Assembly: GCA_050305405.1 (NCBI GenBank)
Contig: JBNLFG010000010.1
Coordinates: forward strand, 124,001-188,000
From: Desulfolinea sp050305405
GTDB lineage: Bacteria; Chloroflexota; Anaerolineae; Anaerolineales; Villigracilaceae
Length of the DNA: 64,000 nucleotides
Direction of reading: 5' to 3'
The position numbers and the translations under genes are program-made. The notes beneath the pieces are model-generated. The model was not told the DNA's origin, made no database searches, and was given only the letters and a program-made list of their open reading frames with translations. Below are positions 49,485-58,111 of this stretch, one piece after another. The number at the start of each line of letters is the position of its first letter. Position 1 is the first letter of the stretch.

Positions 49485-52049
49485 ATGAAAAGCGCTCCCT
49501 TCCTCCCCCGCCCCCTCATCAACGTTGGTTGGCGCTATCTCATCCGCCACTTCTGGCAATCCGCATTAATGGTCTTGGGCATCACGCTCGGCGTGGCGGT
49601 CGTGGTAGGCATCGACATGGCGAACGAGAGCGCCAGTCGAGCCTTCGACTTATCGACCGAATCCATCGCTGGGCGAGCGACGCATTATCTTTCGCTGGGT
49701 GGCAGCGCTATTCCCGATGAAGTTTATGCCGATTTGCGCCGTGCGGGGCTTGAGATTCCGCTCGCGCCCATCGTCAGCGACTATTTGCTCGCCCCCGACC
49801 TCGACAATCTGACGCTGCAACTGCTCGGGGTCGATCCCTTTGCCGAAGCGCCTTTCCGCAGTTATTTGGGCGAGCAGAGCGATGCGCCCATCGGTGGGCT
49901 GACCGATTTTTTCGTCCAGCCAAATAGCGTTTTAATTTCCGAAAATCTCGCCCAGCGTTTTGAACTCTCACTCGGCGACACGCTCAATCTCGAATATGCG
50001 GGCGAAAGCAGAACCGTCACTATTGCGGGTTTGCTGCGCCCCAGCGACAGTCTCAGCCGCCGCGCCCTCGACGGGATGCTGCTCGCCGACATCGCCACAG
50101 CGCAAGAGTTAACAGGTCGCCTTGGCACGCTCGACCGTGTGGACATCATCATCCCCGACCAAGCAGCCAAAGCCAAACTCGAAGCCGCCCTGCCCGATGG
50201 GGCGCAGATTTTGCCCGTCGCTGCACGTAGCGGCACCATTGAGCAGATGACCGCCGCCTTTCGCCTGAATTTAACGGCGCTCTCTTTGCTGGCGTTGGTC
50301 GTGGCGCTCTTCCTGATCTACAACACGATGACCTTTTCGGTCGTGCAGCGTAGACCGCTTTTTGGCACGCTGCGCAGCCTCGGTGTGACCAGTGGCGAAG
50401 TCTTCCGCATGGTGATCGCCGAAGCGTTGATAATCGGCCTGCTGGGGGCGGGATTTGGTATTTTGCTCGGTATCCTGATGGGGCGGGGAGCGGTCGGGCT
50501 GGTCTCACAGACGATCAACGACCTCTTCTTCGTCACCACTGTCCAGGATGTCGCTATCCCCGTCAACAGTCTCGTCAAAGGCGGGCTGATGGGCGTGCTG
50601 GCAACCGTCCTGACCGCCGCATTCCCTGCCTGGGAAGCCGCCAGTGTGCCGCCCCGCACGGCGCTCTCACGCGCCAATCTGGAGAGTAAAGCCCAAAAGG
50701 TCGTGCGTTGGCTGGGGCTGGCGGGGGCGCTGGTCATCGTGGCAGGTGGCGCAATTCTCTTTATCCCCACCAAAAATCTCATTATCAGTTTTGCGGGCAC
50801 CTTTGTGGTCGTTTTCGGTTTTGCGATGCTGACACCCATCACGACCATCTGGCTGATGGCACTCAGCAGCCGCATCACCAGCCGCCTGTTTGGCGTGCTT
50901 GGTCGCATGGCGCCCCGTGAAGTGGTCAACTCGATCAGCCGCACATCGGTGGCGGTGGCGGCGTTAATGGTATCCATTTCGGTCACTATCGGCGTGAGCC
51001 TGATGGTTGGCTCGTTCCGCTTTACGGTTGAAACCTGGATGAGCCAAATCTTGCAGGGTGATGTATACATTTCCGTGCCGGGCACCACGCTCTCTCAACC
51101 GTTGCAAGCCATTCGTCCAGAAGCGTTGGCGCTGATCGAATCTGCCGAGGGCGTTGTCCGAGCCAATTTCCTGCAATCCACCATCGTCGACTCGCCGCAG
51201 GGTCCCATCGTCATCTCGGCGAATAATAATCCCAACGACGGCATGGAGCAGTTGTATCTCGCCACCGACATCCCGCCCGAAAATATTTGGGATGAGATGC
51301 AAAAGGGTGCCATCATCATCTCGGAGCCGCTTTATAACCGACTGGGGCTGCCCCTGAATGGCGGCGAGATCACGCTGTATACGCCCGCGGGCGAGCGGGT
51401 TTTCCCTGTGGCGGGCATTTATTACGACTATGCGTCGACGCAGGGCAATGTGATCATGTCGCTGGATGTGTATCGTTCGATCTGGGATGATGCGGCTGTG
51501 GATGCGGTGGCGCTGACCTTGGCGGATGGGGTGGACGAGGACCTTTTTGTGCGGGATTTACAGGAACGGATCGCCCCTGCCCAGAGCTTGCTCATTCGTC
51601 CCAATCAGAGTCTGCAGCGAGAAACCTTGGATATCTTCGACCGCACCTTTGCGATCACGGGCGCACTCCAACTGATGACCACCTTTGTAGCCTTTGTGGG
51701 CGTGCTTTCGGCGATGCTCTCGCTGCAACTCGACAAACAACGCCAACTCGCCATTTTAAAAGCCATCGGGCTGACCGCCAAACAGCTATGGCGACTGATC
51801 ACGCTCGAAACGGGGTTGATGGGCGCTGTGGCGGGCGTCCTTGCCATGCCGACGGGCTATATGCTGGCGTTGATTTTGGTCTACATCATCAACCGCCGCT
51901 CCTTCGGCTGGACGCTCCAAATGCAGATCGTCCCCGAGCCTTTCGTGCAGGCCCTGATCTTGAGCGTGCTGGCGGCGGTGCTGGCGGGGTTGTATCCTGC
52001 GAAGCGGATCATCGAGCGCAATACTGCGGAGGCGATGCGGTTTGATTAG
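49485..52049 (+). CDS. FtsX-type ABC transporter permease (double module)
   Basis: 854 aa. An N-terminal membrane segment (about 25-45) and extracytoplasmic domain precede a three-helix FtsX module (about 265-390), a second set of helices (about 415-520), a second extracytoplasmic domain, and a C-terminal FtsX module (about 725-840). The layout 'LSLLALVVALFLIYNTMTFSVVQRR' and later 'FVGVLSAMLSLQLDKQRQLAILKAIG' is typical of AttFG/LolCE-like double permeases. It probably extrudes or releases a lipid or polyketide outside. No good ribosome site other than repeat-derived AGGGGGGAG. Confidence 0.9.
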   Translation: MKSAPFLPRPLINVGWRYLIRHFWQSALMVLGITLGVAVVVGIDMANESASRAFDLSTESIAGRATHYLSLGGSAIPDEVYADLRRAGLEIPLAPIVSDYLLAPDLDNLTLQLLGVDPFAEAPFRSYLGEQSDAPIGGLTDFFVQPNSVLISENLAQRFELSLGDTLNLEYAGESRTVTIAGLLRPSDSLSRRALDGMLLADIATAQELTGRLGTLDRVDIIIPDQAAKAKLEAALPDGAQILPVAARSGTIEQMTAAFRLNLTALSLLALVVALFLIYNTMTFSVVQRRPLFGTLRSLGVTSGEVFRMVIAEALIIGLLGAGFGILLGILMGRGAVGLVSQTINDLFFVTTVQDVAIPVNSLVKGGLMGVLATVLTAAFPAWEAASVPPRTALSRANLESKAQKVVRWLGLAGALVIVAGGAILFIPTKNLIISFAGTFVVVFGFAMLTPITTIWLMALSSRITSRLFGVLGRMAPREVVNSISRTSVAVAALMVSISVTIGVSLMVGSFRFTVETWMSQILQGDVYISVPGTTLSQPLQAIRPEALALIESAEGVVRANFLQSTIVDSPQGPIVISANNNPNDGMEQLYLATDIPPENIWDEMQKGAIIISEPLYNRLGLPLNGGEITLYTPAGERVFPVAGIYYDYASTQGNVIMSLDVYRSIWDDAAVDAVALTLADGVDEDLFVRDLQERIAPAQSLLIRPNQSLQRETLDIFDRTFAITGALQLMTTFVAFVGVLSAMLSLQLDKQRQLAILKAIGLTAKQLWRLITLETGLMGAVAGVLAMPTGYMLALILVYIINRRSFGWTLQMQIVPEPFVQALILSVLAAVLAGLYPAKRIIERNTAEAMRFD

Positions 52050-52060
52050 AGTTTGGGTGG

Positions 52061-52160
52061 GCAGGCAGTGCGTCGCACCAGCCGTTTGAATTTCTCTCGT
52101 CGGAGAGTATTGTGCCTGTCGATGGGCATTCATCCGCTCGAAGCAGGTGCGACGCACTAC
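52061..52160. repeat. Palindromic repeat family 2, copy b
   Basis: AGTGCGTCGCACC (52067-52079) and GGTGCGACGCACT (52146-52158), with an inner TCGATGGG motif as in copy a at 42181-42280. It is 11 bases after the permease stop. Confidence 0.85.
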
Positions 52161-52168
52161 TTAAAAGC

Positions 52169-52205
52169 AAAGAACGAGCATTTTCGAAATGCTCGTTCTT
52201 TTATC
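52169..52205. terminator. Bidirectional terminator between permease and TIR genes
   Basis: A perfect 15-bp stem AAAGAACGAGCATTT and its complement with a TCG loop, flanked by T-rich sequence. Confidence 0.85.
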
Positions 52206-52238
52206 ATCCCGTTTTGATGGCAAGGCGCTTTTATAAAA

Positions 52239-52874
52239 TCACCAAGGTATGATGCTGGGCAAAACAAACATGTCAATTAATAAATCCATGCGGTACATTT
52301 CAAGCATTAGACGTACAGGAAACTCTCCGTGATAACCTTCTGTTTCGCAATCAAAAATCATGTCATAGCCATCTATAGTGATTTCATAATCATGAAGATA
52401 CATTTTCAAAAGTTCAATAATTTCTTTCAGTTCTACATCAATTCCTAACTTTTCAGCAATCAAATATGCTAAATCAGAAGGGTTTTTCTGGCGCAAATCT
52501 ATGTAGCCTGTAGTAGGTCTAATACCTGGTATTTCTGTGTCATCAAATCTTACAGGAAGAATATATTCCCGTTTTTCCGTAAATGCTCGTGCTTGTGCGC
52601 TTTCACGTTCATGGTTAGTCCATAATTTTTCTTTGTATGAGTTTGAAATAAACATTACGCAAAATTTGGACTTTTTCTGATACACATTATCCAAGTGAGT
52701 GTAAAGATCTTTGCCCCATAAATCCGCTTCTTCATACTTGTCATAAAACACTTTTGCACCCAGTTCATGGAGAATTTCAGCAACTCTTTCTACATATTTT
52801 CTATCCTCTCCAGCAAATGAGAGAGCAACATCGTAATCATATTGAGTGGTTTCTTCATTATTGTGGTTATCCAT
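52239..52874 (-). CDS. TIR-domain protein
   Basis: 211 aa. A TIR domain (TIR_2 type, about 13-136): 'YDVALSFAGEDRKYVERVAEILHELGAKVFYD' is the box 1 region, and 'KEKLWTNHERESAQARAF' contains Glu89, which aligns with the catalytic Glu of NAD-cleaving TIRs. About 75 C-terminal residues ('IDVELKEIIELLKMYLHDYEIT...') are unrecognised and could sense or bind a partner. Bacterial TIRs are NAD-degrading defence effectors (Thoeris and others). It is AT-rich relative to the exporter genes. AGGAGG lies upstream of the ATG, and a membrane-protein gene is directly 5'. Confidence 0.82.
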   Translation of the reverse strand: MDNHNNEETTQYDYDVALSFAGEDRKYVERVAEILHELGAKVFYDKYEEADLWGKDLYTHLDNVYQKKSKFCVMFISNSYKEKLWTNHERESAQARAFTEKREYILPVRFDDTEIPGIRPTTGYIDLRQKNPSDLAYLIAEKLGIDVELKEIIELLKMYLHDYEITIDGYDMIFDCETEGYHGEFPVRLMLEMYRMDLLIDMFVLPSIIPW

Positions 52875-52893
52875 ATATGCAGCCTCCTATTTT

Positions 52894-53385
52894 TTACCAA
52901 AATGATGCTTTTTCTCCCACACCTTCGCTATGAGTTACTTCAAGTGACTCTATATAGTCTTTTACATCCCCTAATTTTTCGCATTGACCTGTTATTTTTA
53001 TGGTCTCGCCAGGATTTAGTATAGGCAGTGTTATATTTGCTCTCTTTATATCCTGTATTTTCTGATATTCTTCGGATGATTCAACTTGAAACTCTTCCAA
53101 TTGGCTTACTGTATCTAACCTGATACGAATATTTTCAACTTGTTTGTTACCAACACTCTTAATTTCAATAGAAAAGGGTACTGACTTTATTGAGGATGTA
53201 ATTCCTTCAGGTAAATCATAATCCGTAAGTTGATCAATTGAGTATTTTAAATTAGCACTTTTTCTATTACTAAAATGTACGTATACGCCAAACGCAAATC
53301 CTAGAAAACCTATAATTACAGATGCAAGACTACATAAAGAAGCGAGTACTATTGATGTTAGTGTTAGGTAGATGTCTGTTGCCAT
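52894..53385 (-). CDS. Membrane protein with beta-rich domain, TIR partner
   Basis: 163 aa, family not recognised. One long hydrophobic segment at residues about 5-37 is followed by a predicted beta-rich domain of about 125 residues with 'FSIEIKSVGNKQVENIRIRLD' and 'LPILNPGETIKITG' strands. The gene is 19 bases upstream of the TIR gene on the same strand, with low-GC sequence like it, so the two are probably one operon. It could localise or regulate the TIR effector; this is inference. Confidence 0.68.
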   Translation of the reverse strand: MATDIYLTLTSIVLASLCSLASVIIGFLGFAFGVYVHFSNRKSANLKYSIDQLTDYDLPEGITSSIKSVPFSIEIKSVGNKQVENIRIRLDTVSQLEEFQVESSEEYQKIQDIKRANITLPILNPGETIKITGQCEKLGDVKDYIESLEVTHSEGVGEKASFW

Positions 53386-53701
53386 ACGGATGAACTCCCT
53401 TTATTTTCAAAGAACCCTCAAGAATGATACCCTTGTTTAGCTTTGAAACATGTCTTATTTCAAAAGTCTATGACAATTATACAATCCTATATCTTTCTTA
53501 CAAACCCAAACAGCATAAGAATTCACAAGGTGAACTGATGTATGAAGGCATTCGGAATAATTTTCTTCTCAATAAAAAAACTAACGCCCCAACCATCTTA
53601 GGCCTAGCCCTCTACTTTGGCGTTTCCCCTCTGCGAATCGGCTGATTTCACCATCTCCCAGTGGTATACTCCGCCAATTGAATGGATAAGGAGCAGGAAA
53701 T
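53386..53701. other. Spacer between TIR operon and HAD gene
   Basis: 316 bases, AT-rich at the left. Apart from the TIR-operon promoter and a ribosome site (AAGGAG) for the HAD gene at the right, no gene was recognised. A 73-codon plus-strand frame here has no coding character. Confidence 0.55.
53476..53503 (-). promoter_or_regulatory. Promoter of the TIR operon
   Basis: Minus-strand -35 TTGTAA (53498-53503), a 16-bp spacer and -10 TATAAT (53476-53481), about 90 bases before the first gene's start. Confidence 0.6.
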
Positions 53702-54355
53702 ATGCTGGTTGTTTCGGATTTTAATGGCACACTTTCACACGGCTCACCCGTTTTGGGGTTGGTGGGCTGGGTCGGCGAAAATCAGAGTAAATTACGCAAA
53801 AATCTGTATATGGCGAAGATCGCCCCATCCTGGTTTTTGGCGAAGCGTGGGCTGATCGACTGGAATGCGTGGGTGAAAGAACTCTTCATTAACTGTATGC
53901 CGATGTTGAAAGACGCCACTCCCGAACTTTTTGAAGAGGTGATCGCCTACACCATGGAAACCCAACTCTGGCGCAAACGCCGCCTGGATATGATTGAGCG
54001 CATCCGTGGGCATGTGCAGCAGGGCGACGATGTCTATATCGCTACGGGCATGTGGCAGCCGACCGTCGCTCACTTCGCTGCGCATATCGGCGCAAAGGGA
54101 TTGGGTACCGAGATCAAGTTTGAAAACGGACAAATGTCGCTGACTGAACCCGTCGCTCACGGGCAGGCGAAAGCGGACAAGATCAAAAAACGCCTGGGTG
54201 TGGAGCGTGTCGACGTGGCGTATGGCGACACATCCGCAGATATCCCGATGCTGGAGATGGCGGATCATCCCGTTGCTGTGTATCCTGATGAGATGCTCAA
54301 ATCCGTGGCGCTGGAGCGGGGTTGGGAGATCTTTGGCGATCGGGCGGATGATTGA
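53702..54355 (+). CDS. HAD-IB phosphatase (SerB-like)
   Basis: 217 aa. 'VVSDFNGTLSHGS' near the N-terminus is motif I with Asn replacing the usual second Asp-preceding residue (D-F-N-G-T), a variation seen in HAD-IB relatives. 'YIATGMWQP' is motif II, a Lys-containing 'AKADKIKKRLG' motif III, and 'VAYGDTSADIPMLEMA' motif IV. It probably dephosphorylates a phosphoserine-like or lipid-linked small molecule. AAGGAG precedes the ATG. The AttH gene is 85 bases downstream. Confidence 0.82.
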   Translation: MLVVSDFNGTLSHGSPVLGLVGWVGENQSKLRKNLYMAKIAPSWFLAKRGLIDWNAWVKELFINCMPMLKDATPELFEEVIAYTMETQLWRKRRLDMIERIRGHVQQGDDVYIATGMWQPTVAHFAAHIGAKGLGTEIKFENGQMSLTEPVAHGQAKADKIKKRLGVERVDVAYGDTSADIPMLEMADHPVAVYPDEMLKSVALERGWEIFGDRADD

Positions 54356-54361
54356 TTTTTT

Positions 54362-54432
54362 AACACGAAGGACACAAAGGGGCACAAAGTTTTAATAGCT
54401 TTTTCTTGGAGACCTTTGTGCTCTTTGTGTTT
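54362..54432. repeat. Imperfect palindrome between HAD and AttH genes
   Basis: ACACGAAGGACACAAAGG faces CCTTTGTGCTCTTTGTGT with a loop of about 25 bases. No T-run. Confidence 0.45.
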
Positions 54433-54440
54433 GAATCTTA

Positions 54441-55586
54441 ATGATGATGAATAAAAAACTTCTTACCTTCTTACTTATTTCTCTCGCCCTAGCCATCTAC
54501 ATCGCCATCACCCACAAGCCCGCTGAAGCGACGCTGCCCTCTGCCAGCCTGGTCGCTGACCTGAGCGAGGGCGGCGACTTCACCCGTGCGGAAGGTCCCC
54601 GAACTTGGGATTTTCCTGCCGATATGGGCGCTCATCCCGATTATCAGACCGAGTGGTGGTATTACACAGGCAATCTTGAAACGGACGATGGGCAGCATTT
54701 TGGCTATCAATTGACCTTCTTTCGCCGTGCTTTGGTCGCTAGCGAAGAGCGCACGGAACGAGATTCCGATTGGGGCGCGGATCAAATTTATATGGGGCAT
54801 TTCGCGATTAGCGACGTGGAGGCTGAGCAGCATGAAGCCTTTGAACGTTTTACACGCGGCTCGGCTGATCTGGCTGGGGCGAAGTCTGCGCCCTATCAGG
54901 TTTGGCTCGAAGATTGGCAGGTCGAAGAGATCGGTGAGAATCAATATCGCCTCGTGGCACAGCAGGGCGAATTTGCGCTTGATCTGATTTTGAACGATAC
55001 GAAGGGCATCATCCTGCAAGGGGACGAGGGTTACAGTCAAAAAGGGGAAGACCCTGGTAATGCTTCGTATTATTACAGTCAAACGCGGATGGAGACGAGC
55101 GGCACTGTCCGCACGGAGCGGGGTAGTTTTGACGTGAATGGGCTGAGTTGGAAAGATCACGAGTTCAGCACCAGTGCCCTCTCTGAAGGACAGGTTGGCT
55201 GGGATTGGTTCTCGCTGCAACTCGATGATGGCAGCGAGCTGATGTTCTTCCAAATTCGGCGTGCGGATGGCAGCATCGATCCCTTTTCGAGCGGGACCTA
55301 TATCCAGGCCGAGGGGGGCACCACGCATCTTGAGTGGAACCAATTTGACATTCAGGTGCGGGACGAGTGGGTTAGTCCGCAGTCCGGTGGGGTTTATCCA
55401 TCCGCCTGGACGGTCAGCATCCCTAGCTTAAATCTCGAACTGGATATAGCGCCGTATTTCAACGCGCAAGAGATGGATGTCTCGTATTTTTATTGGGAGG
55501 GGGCGGTCAAGGTCAGCGGCTCGTTGACGGGCAGCGGTTATGTCGAGATGACGGGCTATGCGGGCTCGATGGAAGGGGAGTTTTAA
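54441..55586 (+). CDS. AttH/CrtC-type lipocalin-like secreted protein
   Basis: 381 aa. A signal anchor (about residues 5-25) is followed by a two-barrel lipocalin-like domain of the AttH/CrtC (carotenoid 1,2-hydratase) family: 'HPDYQTEWWYYTGNLETDDGQHFGYQLTFFRRAL' is the family motif, and 'WDWFSLQLDDGSELMFFQIR' the second-barrel motif. In attEFGH sets this protein accompanies the ABC ATPase and FtsX permease. The start could be any of three consecutive ATG (54441, 54444, 54447). Confidence 0.85.
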   Translation: MMMNKKLLTFLLISLALAIYIAITHKPAEATLPSASLVADLSEGGDFTRAEGPRTWDFPADMGAHPDYQTEWWYYTGNLETDDGQHFGYQLTFFRRALVASEERTERDSDWGADQIYMGHFAISDVEAEQHEAFERFTRGSADLAGAKSAPYQVWLEDWQVEEIGENQYRLVAQQGEFALDLILNDTKGIILQGDEGYSQKGEDPGNASYYYSQTRMETSGTVRTERGSFDVNGLSWKDHEFSTSALSEGQVGWDWFSLQLDDGSELMFFQIRRADGSIDPFSSGTYIQAEGGTTHLEWNQFDIQVRDEWVSPQSGGVYPSAWTVSIPSLNLELDIAPYFNAQEMDVSYFYWEGAVKVSGSLTGSGYVEMTGYAGSMEGEF

Positions 55587-55910
55587 TTAGGGGGGGGATT
55601 TGCGAGGCGGCTTTATCAACGAAGCAATCTCCTCGAAAGATGAGACCACGTCGTCGCGAGTGCGTGCTCCTCACAGGATCATGCTTGAGTTTGGGAACAC
55701 AGTTATAATGTGCCCATTCTTTTTCCATTCTCCCGATGCTCCGCATCGGGAGCGCTTGCAGTGCTGAAGATTCCAAGCAGGGGAGATATTATTAAATGGA
55801 TTATGTCGATGAAAAAACAGATCATTGCTTATTACAGCGCCTAAGTTTTGAGATGTTCCCTGAGACCAATAATGAAGGTTTTCTTCTTCAACGGTGTCTG
55901 ATTTTTTAGA
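55587..55910 (+). other. Spacer with hairpin, possible promoter and small ORF
   Basis: 324 bases. TATAAT lies at 55704-55709, and a 10-bp hairpin CTCCCGATGC / GCATCGGGAG at 55730-55752. A 37-codon ORF (55796-55909) runs to just before the sigma-factor ATG and has GGGGAG 9 bases upstream; it might be translated but matches nothing known. The MFS-like remnant lies inside it. Confidence 0.5.
55809..55844 (+). pseudogene. Truncated copy of the MFS gene's 5' end
   Basis: ATG 55809 reads MKKQIIAYYSA then a stop codon. The MFS gene at 58112 begins MKKNISQIIAYYSVYW. The nucleotide match covers the ATG and most of the first 15 codons, and both lie downstream of GTTATAATGT. Confidence 0.5.
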
Positions 55911-56450
55911 ATGACCGTTATGGACAGCTACTGGCTAGAACAATGCCGCGATGGAGATTCAAGGGCAATTGAGAAGATGGTGCATACCTATCAAAGGGAT
56001 GTCTACCGTCTGGCGATTTCCATCCTCGATGACCCCGACGAAGCCGATGATGCAACGCAGGAGGTTTTCTTGGCTGCTTTGCGTGCTATCGACACGTTCC
56101 ACGAGCGTGCTTCGTTTAAAACCTGGCTGTTTAGCATCGCGATCAATACCTGTCGTAATCGCCTTCGACGCCAGCGGAATCGTGGAAAGTTGCACCAGAT
56201 ACTGCAGAATCTGTTTTCGCAGGCAGAAACTCATCCTGAGAAAAATGTGATGCAAAACGAATCTGATGCCGTGCTCTGGGAAGCTGTCCGCTCACTGGAT
56301 GATAAACACCGTATTCCCGTCGTCCTGCGTTATTATCATGATTTGCGGGTAGTAGATATTGCTACGGTGCTCGGCGTCCCTGTTGGGACAGTCCATTCGA
56401 GACTAAACCATGCGCGAAGAAAATTGCGCGCCCTGTTGAAAGAAGAGTAA
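55911..56450 (+). CDS. ECF RNA polymerase sigma factor
   Basis: 179 aa. Region 2 'VYRLAISILDDPDEADDATQEVFLAAL' and 'SFKTWLFSIAINTCRNRLRRQRNRG', and region 4 'VVLRYYHDLRVVDIATVLGVPVGTVHSRLNHARRKL', are typical of the ECF group. It directs RNA polymerase to a regulon set by the adjacent anti-sigma factor. The start could be ATG 55911 or ATG 55920. The gene overlaps or abuts the preceding 37-codon ORF. The anti-sigma gene starts one base after its stop. Confidence 0.94.
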   Translation: MTVMDSYWLEQCRDGDSRAIEKMVHTYQRDVYRLAISILDDPDEADDATQEVFLAALRAIDTFHERASFKTWLFSIAINTCRNRLRRQRNRGKLHQILQNLFSQAETHPEKNVMQNESDAVLWEAVRSLDDKHRIPVVLRYYHDLRVVDIATVLGVPVGTVHSRLNHARRKLRALLKEE

Positions 56451-56451
56451 G

Positions 56452-58026
56452 ATGAACGGGATCACGCATAAAAAAGCCAAACGTTATCTGCTCAGGAATT
56501 TGGATGGGCTGCTTACAGCTGCGCAGCAGGATGTGCTTGAAGCGCATCTCGCTGAGTGCGCAGCCTGCCGCGCTGAAGCTGAAAGTCTCTCTGCGTTGAC
56601 GACCCGCTTACAGGGTGGATTCCATGCCCGATGGGATGCCTATGACGGTCCTTCTAGAAATGTGACAATGAAATTCCATTCACAGACACGGAGGATTATT
56701 ATGTTCAACAAAATCAAAATTGGTTTGAGTACCACTCTAGGGATTGCTATATTGGTTGGCTTGTTTTTTGTATTTAATGCGGTGTTTCCTCTTTCATCAG
56801 AGATAGAAACTGTCTCAAATGACCCCCAAACCAGTGATGAGCTTTCCATGTCATCAGACACGCAAGGTCTGCTTGCTTTCACATCAGCAATCGAAGACGG
56901 AAATCTGGATATTTACACCGTGCGTCCGGATGGAAGCGACTTGACCAACCTGACCAATAATCGCGCCTACGATGTACATCCAGTTTGGTCCCCGGATGGA
57001 GAACGCATTGCTTTCGAGAGCAATCGCGATGGACATTTCCATATCTATGTAATGAATGGAGATGGTTCTGTCCCGATTCAAATATCCGCCAGTAACGGGG
57101 ATGACCGTTTGAGCAATGGAACCTCGAGTGTTTGGTCACCTGATGGGACAAAGCTGCTATTCGTAAGCTTTACAGAAACAGCAGATATTTATATGGCGAA
57201 TATTGATGGCAGCGGTGTAATGCATCTAGCTGAAGTTAACATATCTCCTGTCCTGACACCAAAAATCTATTGGTCGCCTGACGGTACCAAGATCGCTTAT
57301 GTTGCCAACGATTTACAAGACCCGACATTACAACGAGTTTATGTTATGGATGTTGATGGAAAAAAACAGATAAATATCACGTCCCAATTGCAATCCAATG
57401 AGAATATCAGTGAAACTGACATTCGCTGGTCCAGTGATGGACAGTCTGTTTTTTATCTTGCCTCCCTTAATCGAGATGGTAAAACCCAATGGGTAGTGTA
57501 TCAGGTTGATGTGAGCGATAATTCATTACTTGAATATGCGCGTATCGATGAGAATGTCATTAGCTGGTATGAGGGGGGAACGGTCATCCTATTGAACCGA
57601 ACCAAATGGACTTGGTTGAAGCCTGACGGAACTAGCAACACTCTTGAGCCCTTTAAAGAATGTCAGGGTTCCGATGGCCGTTTCGCATTTGAGCAATCAT
57701 CTAAGGGCTATTCGGTAATTGGTGTTAGTTGCCAGAATGGTCGATGGCGAATTTATGAGATCGACCCCAATGGCACTGCTTTACAGAAGCTCCAAGAATC
57801 TCCAATTCGGGCCGTAAATAATCTTCGATTCTTTTGGTCTCCTGATGATAGTTATATTGCTTTCAACATCTCATCATCTGGTAAGACTGACTTATATATT
57901 CTGAATCTTGAAGCAGCCATAAATGATCCATCTGTTCAGCCTGTGCAGGTTCTGATTGGTGGAGGAGAACTTCCTTTTCATTACCTTGTCCCATCTTGGC
58001 AGCCTTTTCTTCCTGAAGAACAGTGA
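56452..58026 (+). CDS. Anti-sigma factor fused to a TolB-like beta-propeller
   Basis: 524 aa. The N-terminal anti-sigma zinc motif HxxxCxxC is at H32-x3-C36-x2-C39, followed by a membrane segment (about 86-110). The rest is an extracytoplasmic beta-propeller with repeated PD40-type 'WSPDGTKIAYV', 'SPDGERIAFESNRDG' and 'SPDDSYIAFNI' motifs, at least five blades. It binds its sigma factor inside the cell while the propeller may sense an extracytoplasmic signal. The fusion removes the usual separate sensor. The start overlaps the sigma stop region by one spacer base. Confidence 0.9.
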   Translation: MNGITHKKAKRYLLRNLDGLLTAAQQDVLEAHLAECAACRAEAESLSALTTRLQGGFHARWDAYDGPSRNVTMKFHSQTRRIIMFNKIKIGLSTTLGIAILVGLFFVFNAVFPLSSEIETVSNDPQTSDELSMSSDTQGLLAFTSAIEDGNLDIYTVRPDGSDLTNLTNNRAYDVHPVWSPDGERIAFESNRDGHFHIYVMNGDGSVPIQISASNGDDRLSNGTSSVWSPDGTKLLFVSFTETADIYMANIDGSGVMHLAEVNISPVLTPKIYWSPDGTKIAYVANDLQDPTLQRVYVMDVDGKKQINITSQLQSNENISETDIRWSSDGQSVFYLASLNRDGKTQWVVYQVDVSDNSLLEYARIDENVISWYEGGTVILLNRTKWTWLKPDGTSNTLEPFKECQGSDGRFAFEQSSKGYSVIGVSCQNGRWRIYEIDPNGTALQKLQESPIRAVNNLRFFWSPDDSYIAFNISSSGKTDLYILNLEAAINDPSVQPVQVLIGGGELPFHYLVPSWQPFLPEEQ

Positions 58027-58073
58027 TAAATGATAAATTGTAAGCTGATAGGTTTGGCCCACGCCGTTATAAT

Positions 58074-58111
58074 GTAGGCAATATCTACAAGTGATTGGTG
58101 GAATTGCCTAC
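58074..58111. promoter_or_regulatory. Palindromic operator candidate at the MFS start
   Basis: GTAGGCAAT (58074-58082) and ATTGCCTAC (58103-58111) are perfect 9-bp arms with a 20-base gap. The left arm abuts the -10 TATAAT (58068-58073), the right arm the start codon at 58112. Confidence 0.55.

Noticed and set aside
53424..53645. A 73-codon plus-strand ORF between the TIR operon and the HAD gene
   Set aside because: No recognisable motif, no ribosome site, and it overlaps the TIR-operon promoter on the other strand.
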